Shown here: positions 42,907 to 52,825 of the stretch, one piece after another
How positions within the stretch are numbered: the stretch's first letter is position 1
How the letters are laid out: the number at the start of each line of letters is the position of its first letter
Assembly: GCF_017896165.1 (NCBI RefSeq)
Contig: NZ_JAFCNB010000001.1
Span: 496,001 to 560,000, forward strand
Source: Microbispora oryzae
GTDB taxonomy: Bacteria > Actinomycetota > Actinomycetes > Streptosporangiales > Streptosporangiaceae
Direction of reading: 5' to 3'
Length of the DNA: 64,000 bases
Made by a program: the position numbers and the translations under genes
Notes under the pieces: generated by a model
Told to the model about the DNA's origin: nothing
Database searches by the model: none
Seen by the model: the letters and a program-made list of their open reading frames with translations, nothing else

Positions 42907-43406
42907 CCGGCCTTTTCGAGCCCCGCCCGGCCCGAACCCGGCGCGGCGATGGGAAGGCCCGCCTCCTCGGCAGCGGCGAGCAGCCTGGTGTCGTAGGTCA
43001 CGAACCAGTCGAGCGCCCGCTCCAGCACCTGCTCCGCGCACAGGTGCAGGGCATCGAGGGTCCGCAGCCGGGGCGGCCCGATGTCGGCGGCCGAGTCAAG
43101 GAGCGGCGTGTCCACGGGCAAGGTCCTCAGCCGGGCCAGTAACGCCTTCGCCCGCGAGACCGCCTGCGGCCCGGCCACCCGCACCGCCCGCACCACCTCG
43201 GTCCGGGCCAGCTCACTGGCGACGACCGGCCTGGCCTGCGCCACCAGCCACTTTTCCAGCGCCGCCGTCTCCTCTTCCCGGACGACCAGCTTGACGCTGT
43301 CGTCCGGCCGGACTGCGGCGAGGTCGTCCTGGACGACAGGCGGATCGACACGCTGCCCGAGGAGGAGCCGACCGCACTGCGGCGAACCGCGGCCAACGGG
43401 AGACAT
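42789..43406 (-). pseudogene. Decayed PIN-domain (VapC-like) toxin gene
   Basis: The frame reads much of a PIN ribonuclease: SVKLVVREEETAALEKWLV, ASELARTEVVRAVR (Glu), PRLRTLDALHLCAE (Asp) and FVTYDTRLLAAAEEAGLPIAAPG (Asp). The N-terminal strand that should read DTSALVKL is replaced by RPDDSVKL with an odd 35-residue lead. The frame runs about 50 residues past the normal end and 118 bases into the convergent TetR gene. The only ATG lies inside the terminator hairpin of leuA, with no room for a ribosome binding site. No antitoxin gene is visible. It looks like a remnant. Confidence 0.55.
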
Positions 43407-43448
43407 GCGAAAGGCGGCAGACGGGGATCTCCCGGTTGCCGCCTTTCG
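43406..43448 (-). terminator. Hairpin terminator downstream of leuA
   Basis: GCGAAAGGCGGCA (43406-43418) pairs perfectly with TGCCGCCTTTCGC (43436-43448), 13 bp, 110 bases past the leuA stop. Confidence 0.7.
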
Positions 43449-43557
43449 CGCGTTCGCGACAGCCTTCTGGGCTGGTCAGGGTACTCCTGCGATTTTATGC
43501 AAGATCACAGGCAGTGACGCCGCAGGTCGTGCCGTGTCACTGCGGGAAACGGAGCTG

Positions 43558-45375
<1,818 letters not shown>

Positions 45376-45405
45376 CTATGGCGGCCGACGCGCATGACTC
45401 TCGCA

Positions 45406-45446
45406 CCGCGGCGAGGGAGCCGGCCTCTTACAGGCCCTCGCCGCGG
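45406..45446 (-). promoter_or_regulatory. Attenuator hairpin in the leuA leader
   Basis: CCGCGGCGAGGG (45406-45417) and CCCTCGCCGCGG (45435-45446) form a perfect 12-bp stem. On the leuA strand one arm covers codons 9-12 of the leader peptide, so the position of a ribosome on the Leu codons would decide whether the hairpin can form. There is no T-run. Within the 337-base gap before DUF2630 this leader is the only recognisable content. Confidence 0.6.
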
Positions 45447-45472
45447 CGGATAAGAAGGAGTCCGCGCAGCAT
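45428..45472 (-). CDS. leuA leader peptide
   Basis: A 14-codon frame on the leuA strand, 131 bases upstream of leuA, reading MLRGLLLIRRGEGL then TAA. Five of fourteen residues are Leu, three of them consecutive, two using CTT, a rare codon in this genome. The downstream hairpin overlaps its second half. This is the standard design for ribosome-mediated attenuation by leucyl-tRNA supply. Streptomyces leuA is known to have a leader of this kind. The ribosome binding site is weak. Confidence 0.65.
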   Translation of the reverse strand: MLRGLLLIRRGEGL

Positions 45473-45636
45473 GCGATCGAGGCTAGCAGACGGAGCAAGC
45501 CGGATGAGACCGATGCCCGGATATCGAGACCCACGGTGGCGCGGGGACGCGTGCGTCCACCGGGACGGGGGCGACGTGGTTTCCGGTCTCCCGGACGGCG
45601 CAGACTAGGGTGACCCGGACAAAGGAGAGTGACGTC

Positions 45637-45882
45637 ATGCGGGACACGGAGATTCTCGGGCAGATCCATGACCTCGTCGAGGAGGAGCACACGCTGCGCC
45701 GCCGGCTCGCGGCGGGCGAGGTCACCACGGACGAGGAGCACGGCAGGATCAGATATCTGGAGGAGTCGCTCGACCGCTGCTGGGATCTCCTGCGCCAGCG
45801 CCGGGCCCGCCGCGACAACGGTGAGGACCCCGACTTCGCCGCTCCGCGCCCCGCGGACGAGGTCGAGAACTACCTGCAGTGA
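45637..45882 (+). CDS. DUF2630 family protein
   Basis: An 81-residue, highly charged helical protein: ILGQIHDLVEEEHTLRRRLAAGEVTTDEEHGRIRYLEESLDRCWDLLRQRRAR followed by PADEVENYLQ at the C-terminus. The EEH.LR.RL..GE...EEH.R...LE..LD.CWDLLRQRRA pattern is diagnostic of the DUF2630 family, confined to actinobacteria. Its function is unknown; it is predicted to form a coiled-coil hairpin. ATG 45637 has AAAGGAG 9 bases upstream. Confidence 0.9.
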   Translation: MRDTEILGQIHDLVEEEHTLRRRLAAGEVTTDEEHGRIRYLEESLDRCWDLLRQRRARRDNGEDPDFAAPRPADEVENYLQ

Positions 45883-45970
45883 CCGATCCCGCCGGACGGT
45901 GCGGGCGTCCCGGCGGGCAGGCCGGAAAATGGCTCGCCGTGCCGGGACGCGGTGCTGTTCAGTGGACGGC

Positions 45971-46960
45971 ATGGAATTCGAGCAGATCGATCCCGCTGCG
46001 GGCGGCGACGGGCTGACCCGGCTGCACGCCATCTCCACGGCGTACGAGAAGCCCGGTCCGACGACGTCCCTGCGCCTGTTCACGGCGAGGATCGAGGACG
46101 GCTACGGCGGAGGTTCCGACGAGCTCGCCGAGGCGTGGGTGGCCCGGGTGGACGGCGAGGTCGTGGGCGGGCACTTCGTGCAGTGTCCCGTGATGGACAA
46201 CACGCACCTCGCGTCCGCGCTGCTGGCCGTGCGCCCCGACCTCCTGCGCCGGGGCTTCGGCGGCGCGCTCCTCGACCACGCGATCGGGCGGGCACGCGCC
46301 CACGGCCGCGAGTTGCTGATCACGGAGGCTTCGGCGGACGGGCCGGGGACGGCCTTCGCGAAGGCCCGGGGTTTCACGCCGGCGAGCACCGAGTCGCGTT
46401 ACGTCCTCGATCTGGACGCCGCCGACCTGTCCCGGCTGGAGCTGATGCGCGCCGAGGCGGCGGCGCACGCGCGGGACTACACGCTGGAACGCTGGACCGG
46501 CCCGGCGGACGCGGAGCTGCTCGACGACATGGCCCTGCTCATGGCGGGGATGAACGACGAGCCGGTGGGCGACCTCGACCTGCGGGAGCGGCGGTGGACC
46601 GCCGAGCGCGTCCGGGCGATGGAGGAACGGGGCGCCCGCTCGGGCCTCCAGCGGTACACGACGGTGGCCCGGCACACGGCGACCGGTGAGCCGGCGGGTC
46701 TCACCCAGCTCGTCGTCGACGCCGGCAGCGGAGACGGATGGGCCCTCCAGGGAGCCACCTGCGTCCTGCGCCCGCACCGTGGACGGAGGCTCGGCCTGGT
46801 GCTCAAGCTGGCGAACCTCGCGTGGTTCCACGGCTGCGCGCCCTCCGTGAACCGGGTGATCACCTGGAACGCCGCGGGCAACCCGCACATGATCGCCATC
46901 AACGAGGCGATCGGCTTCCGGACATTCGACACCTGGCACCAGTGGCAGCTGGCGATCTGA
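45971..46960 (+). CDS. Tandem GNAT-family acetyltransferase
   Basis: A 329-residue protein with two GNAT-like halves. The first (about 1-160) has WVARVDGEVVGGHFVQ and the acetyl-CoA loop VRPDLLRRGFGGALLDHAI. The second (170-329) has GLTQLVVDAG, TCVLRPHRGRRLGLVLKLANL and ends with NEAIGFRTFDTWHQWQL. Two-domain GNAT proteins of this build include mycothiol synthase-like and unknown enzymes; no substrate can be assigned. It follows DUF2630 by 88 bases. An in-frame GTG lies 9 bases upstream. Confidence 0.88.
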   Translation: MEFEQIDPAAGGDGLTRLHAISTAYEKPGPTTSLRLFTARIEDGYGGGSDELAEAWVARVDGEVVGGHFVQCPVMDNTHLASALLAVRPDLLRRGFGGALLDHAIGRARAHGRELLITEASADGPGTAFAKARGFTPASTESRYVLDLDAADLSRLELMRAEAAAHARDYTLERWTGPADAELLDDMALLMAGMNDEPVGDLDLRERRWTAERVRAMEERGARSGLQRYTTVARHTATGEPAGLTQLVVDAGSGDGWALQGATCVLRPHRGRRLGLVLKLANLAWFHGCAPSVNRVITWNAAGNPHMIAINEAIGFRTFDTWHQWQLAI

Positions 46961-47006
46961 TCTCCCTCCCGGCTCTTCGGCTCCTTCCGTGTGCCGGTCC
47001 GCGCCG

Positions 47007-47699
47007 TCAGACGGCGAGCAGCCGGTGCACGTGTTCCCCGTGCAGTTCCTCCGCGGCGCCGGAGTGGGCGACCCGCCCGGCGTCGAGGATCACGAAACCG
47101 TCGGCGAGCCGGAGCGCGAGGTCGAGGTACTGCTCCACGAGCAGCATCGCCAGCCCCGTGGCGTGCAGCCGCTCGATGGCCTCCTCGATCTCCATGATGA
47201 TCGACGGTTGGATGCCCTCGGTCGGCTCGTCGAGGATCAGCAGCTTCGGCCGCGTCACGAGGGCGCGGGCCATGGCGAGCTGCTGCTGCTGACCGCCGGA
47301 GAGAAAGCCCGCCGGCCGCTTGAGCAGCGGCTTCAGCCGCGGGAACACCTCCAGGGCCTCCTCGACGGCGCCCTGGTCCCGGTGCGCCGACGCCTCCAGC
47401 GTGACCATCAGGTTTCCCATCACGCTGAGCTGGGGGAACGTCTCGTGCCCCTGGGGGACGTAGCCCATGCCGAGGCGCACGCGCTCGTCCGGGCGCAGGC
47501 GGGTGACGTCCTTCCCGTCGAACGTGACCGAGCCGCCCGTTGCCGGGAGCACTCCCATGATGGTGTTGAGCAGGGTCGTCTTCCCGACGCCGTTCCGGCC
47601 CATGACGCAGACGAGACGGCCGGCCTCCACCGTGACGGAGATCCCGAACAGCACCCGTGCCCTGCCGTACCCCGCCTCGAGCCCCTCAACGGACAGCAT
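47007..47699 (-). CDS. urtE: Urea ABC transporter ATP-binding subunit UrtE
   Basis: A 230-residue ATPase of the branched-chain amino acid (LivF) group. Walker A is GRNGVGKTTLLN, the signature LSGGQQQQLAMARAL, Walker B LLILDEPTEGIQPS. The GIQPSI sequence after Walker B is typical of UrtE rather than LivF. It is the last gene of urtABCDE, overlapping urtD by 14 bases, and with UrtD energises urea uptake through UrtBC. Confidence 0.93.
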   Translation of the reverse strand: MLSVEGLEAGYGRARVLFGISVTVEAGRLVCVMGRNGVGKTTLLNTIMGVLPATGGSVTFDGKDVTRLRPDERVRLGMGYVPQGHETFPQLSVMGNLMVTLEASAHRDQGAVEEALEVFPRLKPLLKRPAGFLSGGQQQQLAMARALVTRPKLLILDEPTEGIQPSIIMEIEEAIERLHATGLAMLLVEQYLDLALRLADGFVILDAGRVAHSGAAEELHGEHVHRLLAV

Positions 47700-48447
47700 C
47701 CTCGGCCCCCTCCCGTGCCCGTCCCAGATAGATCTCCTGAACCCGCGGATCGGCCCGCACCTGCTCGACCGATCCCTCCGTCAGCACCCTGCCCTCGTGC
47801 AGGACCGTGACCTGCGAGGCGTAACGGCGCAGGAACTCCATGTCGTGCTCCACCACGATCACGGTGTGGTCGCGGGCGACCTGGGTGAGCAGTTCGCCCG
47901 TGCGGGCCCGCTCGTCCTGGGCCATGCCCGCCACCGGCTCGTCGAGCAGCAGCAGCCGCGGCTCCTGCGCGATGAGCATCCCGATCTCCAGCCACTGCCG
48001 CTGGCCGTGCGAGAGCACGCCCGCCCTGCTTCCGGCGAGCGCCGTGAGCCCGGTGGTCTCCAGTGCCTTGTCCACCGTTTCCGGCACGCCACGCCGGCTG
48101 CGCAGCAGCGACCACAGCGGGCGGCGGAACGACGCCGCCAGGTCGAGGTTCTCCAGGACGGTCAGCTCCTCGAAGACGACCGAGGTCTGGAAGGTGCGGC
48201 CGACGCCGAGCCGCACGATCTGGTGCTCCCTCCGGCCGACGAGCTCCTGCCCGCCGAAGCGGACCGAGCCCGCGGTGGGCCGGGTGAGGCCCGTGATCAC
48301 GTCGATCAGCGTGGTCTTGCCCGCTCCGTTCGGGCCGATGAGGAAGCGCAGCTCTCCCGCGCCGACGGTCAGGTCCACGCCGTCGAGCGCGCGGAACCCG
48401 TCGAAGGCCACCTGCAGGCCGCGGATCTCCAGCAGGTTGTCACTCAT
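47686..48447 (-). CDS. urtD: Urea ABC transporter ATP-binding subunit UrtD
   Basis: A 253-residue ATPase of the LivG group. Walker A is GPNGAGKTTLIDV, with the LivG-type FGGQELVGRREHQIVRLGVGRTFQ, the signature LSHGQRQWLEIGMLIAQ (serine-histidine variant usual for UrtD), Walker B LLLLDEPVAGM and the H-loop VIVVEHDMEFLR. ATG 48447 overlaps the urtC stop by 4 bases. It pairs with UrtE in urea import. Confidence 0.93.
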   Translation of the reverse strand: MSDNLLEIRGLQVAFDGFRALDGVDLTVGAGELRFLIGPNGAGKTTLIDVITGLTRPTAGSVRFGGQELVGRREHQIVRLGVGRTFQTSVVFEELTVLENLDLAASFRRPLWSLLRSRRGVPETVDKALETTGLTALAGSRAGVLSHGQRQWLEIGMLIAQEPRLLLLDEPVAGMAQDERARTGELLTQVARDHTVIVVEHDMEFLRRYASQVTVLHEGRVLTEGSVEQVRADPRVQEIYLGRAREGAEDAVR

Positions 48448-49622
48448 GCGGCGGCCCTCCTGCTCGTACGGACGTGCCGCAGGGCGGCGGCCACGCCGGC
48501 CAGGCCCTTCGGCGCGAGGGTCATGACGAGAATGAAAAGGGCGCCCTGCAGGTAGAGCCAGGCCTCCGGCAGTTCCTCGCTGAAGTAGGTCTTGGCGTAT
48601 CCCATGACGACCGCCCCGAGCACCGCCCCGGCCAGCGCGTACCGGCCGCCGACGGCGACGGCCACGACGAGTTCGAGCGACGGGACAACGCCGAGCAGCG
48701 CGGGCGAGATGATGCCGACGACGGGCACGAAGAGCGCCCCGGCGATGCCCGCCATGCCCGCGGAGATCGCGAACGTCAGGGTCTTCACGGTCGCCGGGTC
48801 GTAGCCCAGGAAGCGGACCCGGTCCTCGCCGTCCCTGACGGCCACGAGCAGCCGCCCGAACCGGCTGCGGACGAGCTGCCACGCGGCGAGGTAGAGCACG
48901 CCGAGCACCAGCGCGACGACCAGGTAGAGCCCGCGCTGGGTGCTGTCCGCGGCGAGGTCCTGGCCGAAGAAGTCGAAGAAGTTGGTCAGCCCGTTCGTGC
49001 CGCCGGTGAGCCCCTGCTGCCCGACCAGCAGGATCACCAGCGCGGCGGCCAGCGCCTGGGTGAGGATCGCGAAGTACGCCCCTCTGACCCGCTGCCGGAA
49101 GACCAGCGCGCCCAGCAGCAGCGCCATGACGACCGGCAGCACGACCACCATGGCCAGCGCGAACGCGGGGTTGCCGAACGGGCCCCACAGCGCGGGCAGT
49201 TTCTCGACGCCGCTCCAGACCATGAAGTCGGGCAGGTCGCCGCCCGCGTCGTGGAGCTTGAGGTACATCCCCATGGCGTAGCCGCCCAGGCCGAAGAAGA
49301 CCCCCTGCCCGAGGGTCAGCATCCCGCCCTTGCCCCAGGCCAGGCCGATGCCGAGCGCGACGATGGCGTAGCAGAGATACTTGGCCAGCAGCCCCAGCCG
49401 GAACGGCTCCAGCGCCAGCGGCATCACCACGAGCATGACCACGGCGACCGCCGCGAACGCGGCCGGCCCGGCCAGGCGGGCCCGGCGGCCGGGCCCGCCA
49501 GTGACGGACGGCCCGCCAGTGACGGACGGCCCGCCAGTGACGGACGGCTCGGCCGGGGCGGGCGCCGCCGGATCCGGCGGCGGGGCCTCGATGGCGGGCT
49601 GCGAGTCCTGGAAGGCGGTCAT
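48444..49622 (-). CDS. urtC: Urea ABC transporter permease UrtC
   Basis: A 392-residue LivM-type permease. After a Pro/Ala-rich N-terminal stretch with three copies of PSVTGG (about 27-44), about ten membrane helices follow, including the conserved GLAWGKGGMLTLGQGVFFGLGGYAMGMY and GAYFAILTQALAAAL segments, and VRFLGYDPATVKTLTFAISAGMAGIAGALF. It forms the channel with UrtB. It overlaps urtB by 4 bases. Confidence 0.93.
   Translation of the reverse strand: MTAFQDSQPAIEAPPPDPAAPAPAEPSVTGGPSVTGGPSVTGGPGRRARLAGPAAFAAVAVVMLVVMPLALEPFRLGLLAKYLCYAIVALGIGLAWGKGGMLTLGQGVFFGLGGYAMGMYLKLHDAGGDLPDFMVWSGVEKLPALWGPFGNPAFALAMVVVLPVVMALLLGALVFRQRVRGAYFAILTQALAAALVILLVGQQGLTGGTNGLTNFFDFFGQDLAADSTQRGLYLVVALVLGVLYLAAWQLVRSRFGRLLVAVRDGEDRVRFLGYDPATVKTLTFAISAGMAGIAGALFVPVVGIISPALLGVVPSLELVVAVAVGGRYALAGAVLGAVVMGYAKTYFSEELPEAWLYLQGALFILVMTLAPKGLAGVAAALRHVRTSRRAAA
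49493..49552. repeat. 18-bp tandem repeat inside urtC
   Basis: The 18-base unit GTGACGGACGGCCCGCCA is repeated in tandem from 49501, about three copies, preserving the frame and encoding repeated PSVTGG in the urtC N-terminal linker. Its copy number may vary between strains. Confidence 0.85.
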
Positions 49623-50473
49623 GTCAGTGCCCTTGTCCGGAGGACGAACAGGCCCTGCGGCCTGAGCTGGAGGAAGCCGATGATGACCACGAAGACCATC
49701 ACCTTGGCGAGGCTCGCGTTGGTCCAGAACTCGGCGTAGGAGTTCAGCAGGCCGAGCCCGAGGGCCGCCAGCACGGCGCCGCGGAGCCGGCCGAGCCCGC
49801 CGGCGACCACGACGAGGAACGCGTCGACGATGTAGTAGGTGCCGAGGGCCGGGCCGACCGGGCCGATGAGCGTGAGCGCGACGCCGGCCACCCCGGCGAG
49901 CCCCGACCCGATGAAGAACGTCAGCCGGTCGACCCGGCCGGTGTTGATGCCGCTGGTCGCGGCGAGCCTGCGGTTCTGCATGACCGCGCGCATCCGGCGG
50001 CCCTGCGCGGTCCGGTGCTGGTACGCCCAGATCGCGACGACCGACAGCACCGCCAGAGCCATGATGAACAGCCGGTTGTACGGCAGGATGCCGATCCCGC
50101 CGCGCAGCCATTCCGGCGACAGGACCTGCACGTTGGGCGCGCCGAACAGGTCGCGGGCGAGCTGCTGGAGGATCAGGCTCACCCCCCACGTGAGCAGCAG
50201 CGTGTCGAGCGGCCGGCCGTAGAAGCGCCGGATGAGCACCCATTCCAGGACCAGCCCCATGAGCCCGGCCACGACGAACGCCGCCGGCAGGGCGACCAGG
50301 AAGCCGACGCCCTGGAGCAGGTAGGTGGTGTAGGCGCCGGCCATGATGAACTCGCCGTGGGCCATGTTGATCACGCCCATCTGGCCGAACGTGAACGTCA
50401 GGCCGAGCGCGATCAGCAGCAGCACCGCCCCGATCGACAGCCCGATCGGCAGCTGGTTCAGCACCCCTTCCAT
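49619..50473 (-). CDS. urtB: Urea ABC transporter permease UrtB
   Basis: A 284-residue LivH-type permease with about eight membrane helices. The conserved opening LPIGLSIGAVLLLIALGLTFTFGQMGVINMAHGEFIMAGAY, the LLLTWGVSLILQQLARDLFG segment and GRVDRLTFFIGSGLAGVAGVALTLIG are typical of UrtB. ATG 50473. It is preceded by a 190-base gap after urtA with no gene. Its ATGA overlap with urtC links translation. Confidence 0.93.
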   Translation of the reverse strand: MEGVLNQLPIGLSIGAVLLLIALGLTFTFGQMGVINMAHGEFIMAGAYTTYLLQGVGFLVALPAAFVVAGLMGLVLEWVLIRRFYGRPLDTLLLTWGVSLILQQLARDLFGAPNVQVLSPEWLRGGIGILPYNRLFIMALAVLSVVAIWAYQHRTAQGRRMRAVMQNRRLAATSGINTGRVDRLTFFIGSGLAGVAGVALTLIGPVGPALGTYYIVDAFLVVVAGGLGRLRGAVLAALGLGLLNSYAEFWTNASLAKVMVFVVIIGFLQLRPQGLFVLRTRALT

Positions 50474-50663
50474 GTCACGACCCCCTCTCGTCGCGGGTCA
50501 CCGGAACGGGACCTCCTCACGGCCGGGGCGGAGCCCGGCACCGTCGTGAACGCGCTGGCGGATCCGCGGACGGATCTCTCGATGAACCTGGTGATCGATC
50601 CGGCGCCCGGATCTCGGGAAACGTGCACGGACTCCCCTCGGGTGAATCGGTCGGGCGGGCGGC

Positions 50664-51890
50664 TCAGACCAGGCCGCCGGCCCAGGGGTACGTCCGCAGG
50701 TAGGGGTCGGGCTTGATGGGCTTGCCGGAGTTCCAGACCTCCTTGATCTGGCCGTCCGGCTGGATCACGCCGATCCTCGCGGTCTTGTACACGTGCTGGT
50801 TGTCTCCGTCGATGGTGACCTGTCCCTCCGGCCGTTCCAGCGAGACGCCCGCCGCGGCCTTCTTGACCGCCTCTACCTCGGTCGTCCCGGCCTTCTTGGC
50901 CGCCTCGGCCCACAGGTAGACCGCGTTGTAGCCCGCCTCCATGGGGTCGGAGGTGACCTTCTCCTGGCCGTACTTCGCCTTGAAGGCCGCCACGAACTTC
51001 TGGTTGGCCGGGGTGTCGGTCGTCTGGTAGTAGTTCCAGGCCACGAGCTGGCCGGCGACGTTGTCGACGCCGATGCCCGCGACCTCCTCCTCGGCCACCG
51101 ACACCGACATGACCGGCATCTGCTCGGCGGTGATCCCGGTGCTCTTCAGCTGCTTGAAGAACGCGACGTTGCTGTCGCCGTTGAGGGTGTTGAAAACGGC
51201 GTCGGGCTTCGCCTCGACGATCTTGTTGACCAGGGTGCTGTACTCGGTGTGCCCGAGCGGGGTGTACTCCTCGCCCAGGATCTGCATTCCGTTGGCCGCG
51301 GCGTACGCCTTGATGATCTTGTTGGCCGTTCTGGGGAAAACGTAGTCGCTGCCCACCAGGAACAGCTTCTTCTTCCCCTTCTCCTTCAGATAGTCGAGGC
51401 CGGGCACGATCTGCTGGTTGGTCGTGGCGCCCGTGTAGAAGATGTACGGCGAGCTCTCCAGGCCCTCGTACTGCACCGGATACCACAGCAGGGCCTTGCG
51501 CTTCTCGAACACCGGCAGCATCGCCTTGCGGCTGGCGGACGTCCAGCCGCCGAACACCGTCGCCACCTTGTCCTGCGCGATGAGCTTGGTCGCCTTCTCG
51601 GCGAACGTGGGCCAGTCGGAGGCGCCGTCCTCGATCACCGGCTCGATCTTCTTGCCGAGCACACCGCCGGCCGCGTTGATCTCGTCGATCGCGAGCAGCT
51701 CGGCGTCCTTCACGGTGACCTCGCTGATCGCCATCGTGCCGCTGAGCGAGTGCAGGATGCCGACCTTGATGGTCTTCCCGTCCCCGGCGGCGGACCCGCC
51801 GGACGATGTGGGAGACTGTCCGCCGCAGGCCGCGAGCGCCGTGGCGAGGACCGCGAAGGCGGCCCACGAACGCCAGGGTGTATTCCGCAA
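50664..51890 (-). CDS. urtA: Urea ABC transporter substrate-binding lipoprotein UrtA
   Basis: A 408-residue periplasmic-binding-type lipoprotein. The signal segment [17 protein letters not shown] has a lipobox LAAC. The mature domain has [62 protein letters not shown] and [27 protein letters not shown], the UrtA signature regions. TTG 51890 is chosen: AAGGAG lies 6 bases upstream, whereas longer in-frame starts lack one. It is the first gene of urtABCDE, divergent from urease, under a shared GlnR-type operator. Confidence 0.93.
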   Translation of the reverse strand: MRNTPWRSWAAFAVLATALAACGGQSPTSSGGSAAGDGKTIKVGILHSLSGTMAISEVTVKDAELLAIDEINAAGGVLGKKIEPVIEDGASDWPTFAEKATKLIAQDKVATVFGGWTSASRKAMLPVFEKRKALLWYPVQYEGLESSPYIFYTGATTNQQIVPGLDYLKEKGKKKLFLVGSDYVFPRTANKIIKAYAAANGMQILGEEYTPLGHTEYSTLVNKIVEAKPDAVFNTLNGDSNVAFFKQLKSTGITAEQMPVMSVSVAEEEVAGIGVDNVAGQLVAWNYYQTTDTPANQKFVAAFKAKYGQEKVTSDPMEAGYNAVYLWAEAAKKAGTTEVEAVKKAAAGVSLERPEGQVTIDGDNQHVYKTARIGVIQPDGQIKEVWNSGKPIKPDPYLRTYPWAGGLV

Positions 51891-52018
51891 TTGCTTCTCC
51901 TTGCCGTCGAGCGTTACGGCCCCCGCGCCGATTCGTCTGCCGTCAAGGTGATCGCGTGGAATTTCGCGCAAAAATCCAGTGCGTTAACAACTCATGAGCG
52001 AATCCTCACCGCCGCTCC

Positions 52019-52056
52019 GATACACGTACGAAATGGCCAGGTAACGCCCGGGAAAC
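52019..52056. promoter_or_regulatory. GlnR-type operator between urtA and ureA
   Basis: Four half-sites in the canonical spacing: GATAC (52019-52023), six bases, GAAAT (52030-52034), six bases, GTAAC (52041-52045), six bases, GAAAC (52052-52056). This matches the GlnR a-site/b-site pattern of two GTnAC-n6-GAAAC boxes, with two small departures in the first. It lies 23 bases before ureA and 129 before urtA, so nitrogen limitation would be expected to switch on both operons. Confidence 0.75.
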
Positions 52057-52078
52057 CGCGGGTACCTATCGTCCCGGC

Positions 52079-52381
52079 ATGCGGCTCACTCCACACGAAC
52101 AGGAACGGCTCCTCATCCATGTGGCCGCGGGCGTGGCCCGGGACCGCCTGGACAGAGGGCTGCGCCTCAACCATCCGGAGGCGACGGCGATAATCGCGTC
52201 GTTTCTGCTCGAGGGTGCCCGCGACGGCCGCGGCGTCGCGGAGCTGATGGACGCCGGTCGCAAGGTCCTCCGGCGGGAGGACGTCATGGAAGGGGTGCCC
52301 GAAATGCTCGACTCGGTGCAGATCGAGGCGACGTTCCCCGACGGCACCAAGCTCGTCACCGTCCACAACCCGATTCCCTAG
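52079..52381 (+). CDS. ureA: Urease subunit gamma
   Basis: A 100-residue urease small subunit. The family sequence [37 protein letters not shown] is followed by [28 protein letters not shown]. It assembles with UreB and UreC into the nickel enzyme that hydrolyses urea to ammonia and carbamate. It is the first gene of ureABCFGD. The ATG is close behind the GlnR-type operator, so the transcript leader is very short. Confidence 0.97.
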   Translation: MRLTPHEQERLLIHVAAGVARDRLDRGLRLNHPEATAIIASFLLEGARDGRGVAELMDAGRKVLRREDVMEGVPEMLDSVQIEATFPDGTKLVTVHNPIP

Positions 52382-52459
52382 CGAACGGAGCGGGCCGATC
52401 GACAGGCACGCCGCGTCCCACGACGCGACCCACCCCGCGCCGTCCCCCGAGGAGACCGG

Positions 52460-52825
52460 ATGAGCGGCTCCGGCGGGCCGGGCGCGCCCGGCGAGATCGT
52501 GTACGGCGAGGGCGACGTGGAGCTGAACCCCGGCAGGGACCGGCTGACCCTGCGCGTGGTGAACACGGCGGACCGGCCGGTGCAGGTGGGGTCGCACTAC
52601 CACTTCGCCGCCGCCAACCCCGGCCTGGAGTTCGACCGGACGGCCGCCTGGGGCCGGCGGCTCGACGTGCCCGCGGGCACCGCGGTCCGGTTCGAGCCCG
52701 GCGTGGAGCGCGACGTGACCCTGGTGCCGATCGCCGGGAACCGCGTCGTTCCCGGATTGCGGCCCGAGTGGGCGGGACCCCTCGACTCCCCCGGCGGCGC
52801 CGGGCCGGCGGAAGGAACGGCATGA
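52460..52825 (+). CDS. ureB: Urease subunit beta
   Basis: A 121-residue beta-sandwich subunit: [47 protein letters not shown] and [27 protein letters not shown] are typical of UreB. A 78-base gap separates it from ureA. Its stop overlaps the ureC start by 4 bases. The last 15 residues form a Pro/Gly tail. Confidence 0.96.
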   Translation: MSGSGGPGAPGEIVYGEGDVELNPGRDRLTLRVVNTADRPVQVGSHYHFAAANPGLEFDRTAAWGRRLDVPAGTAVRFEPGVERDVTLVPIAGNRVVPGLRPEWAGPLDSPGGAGPAEGTA

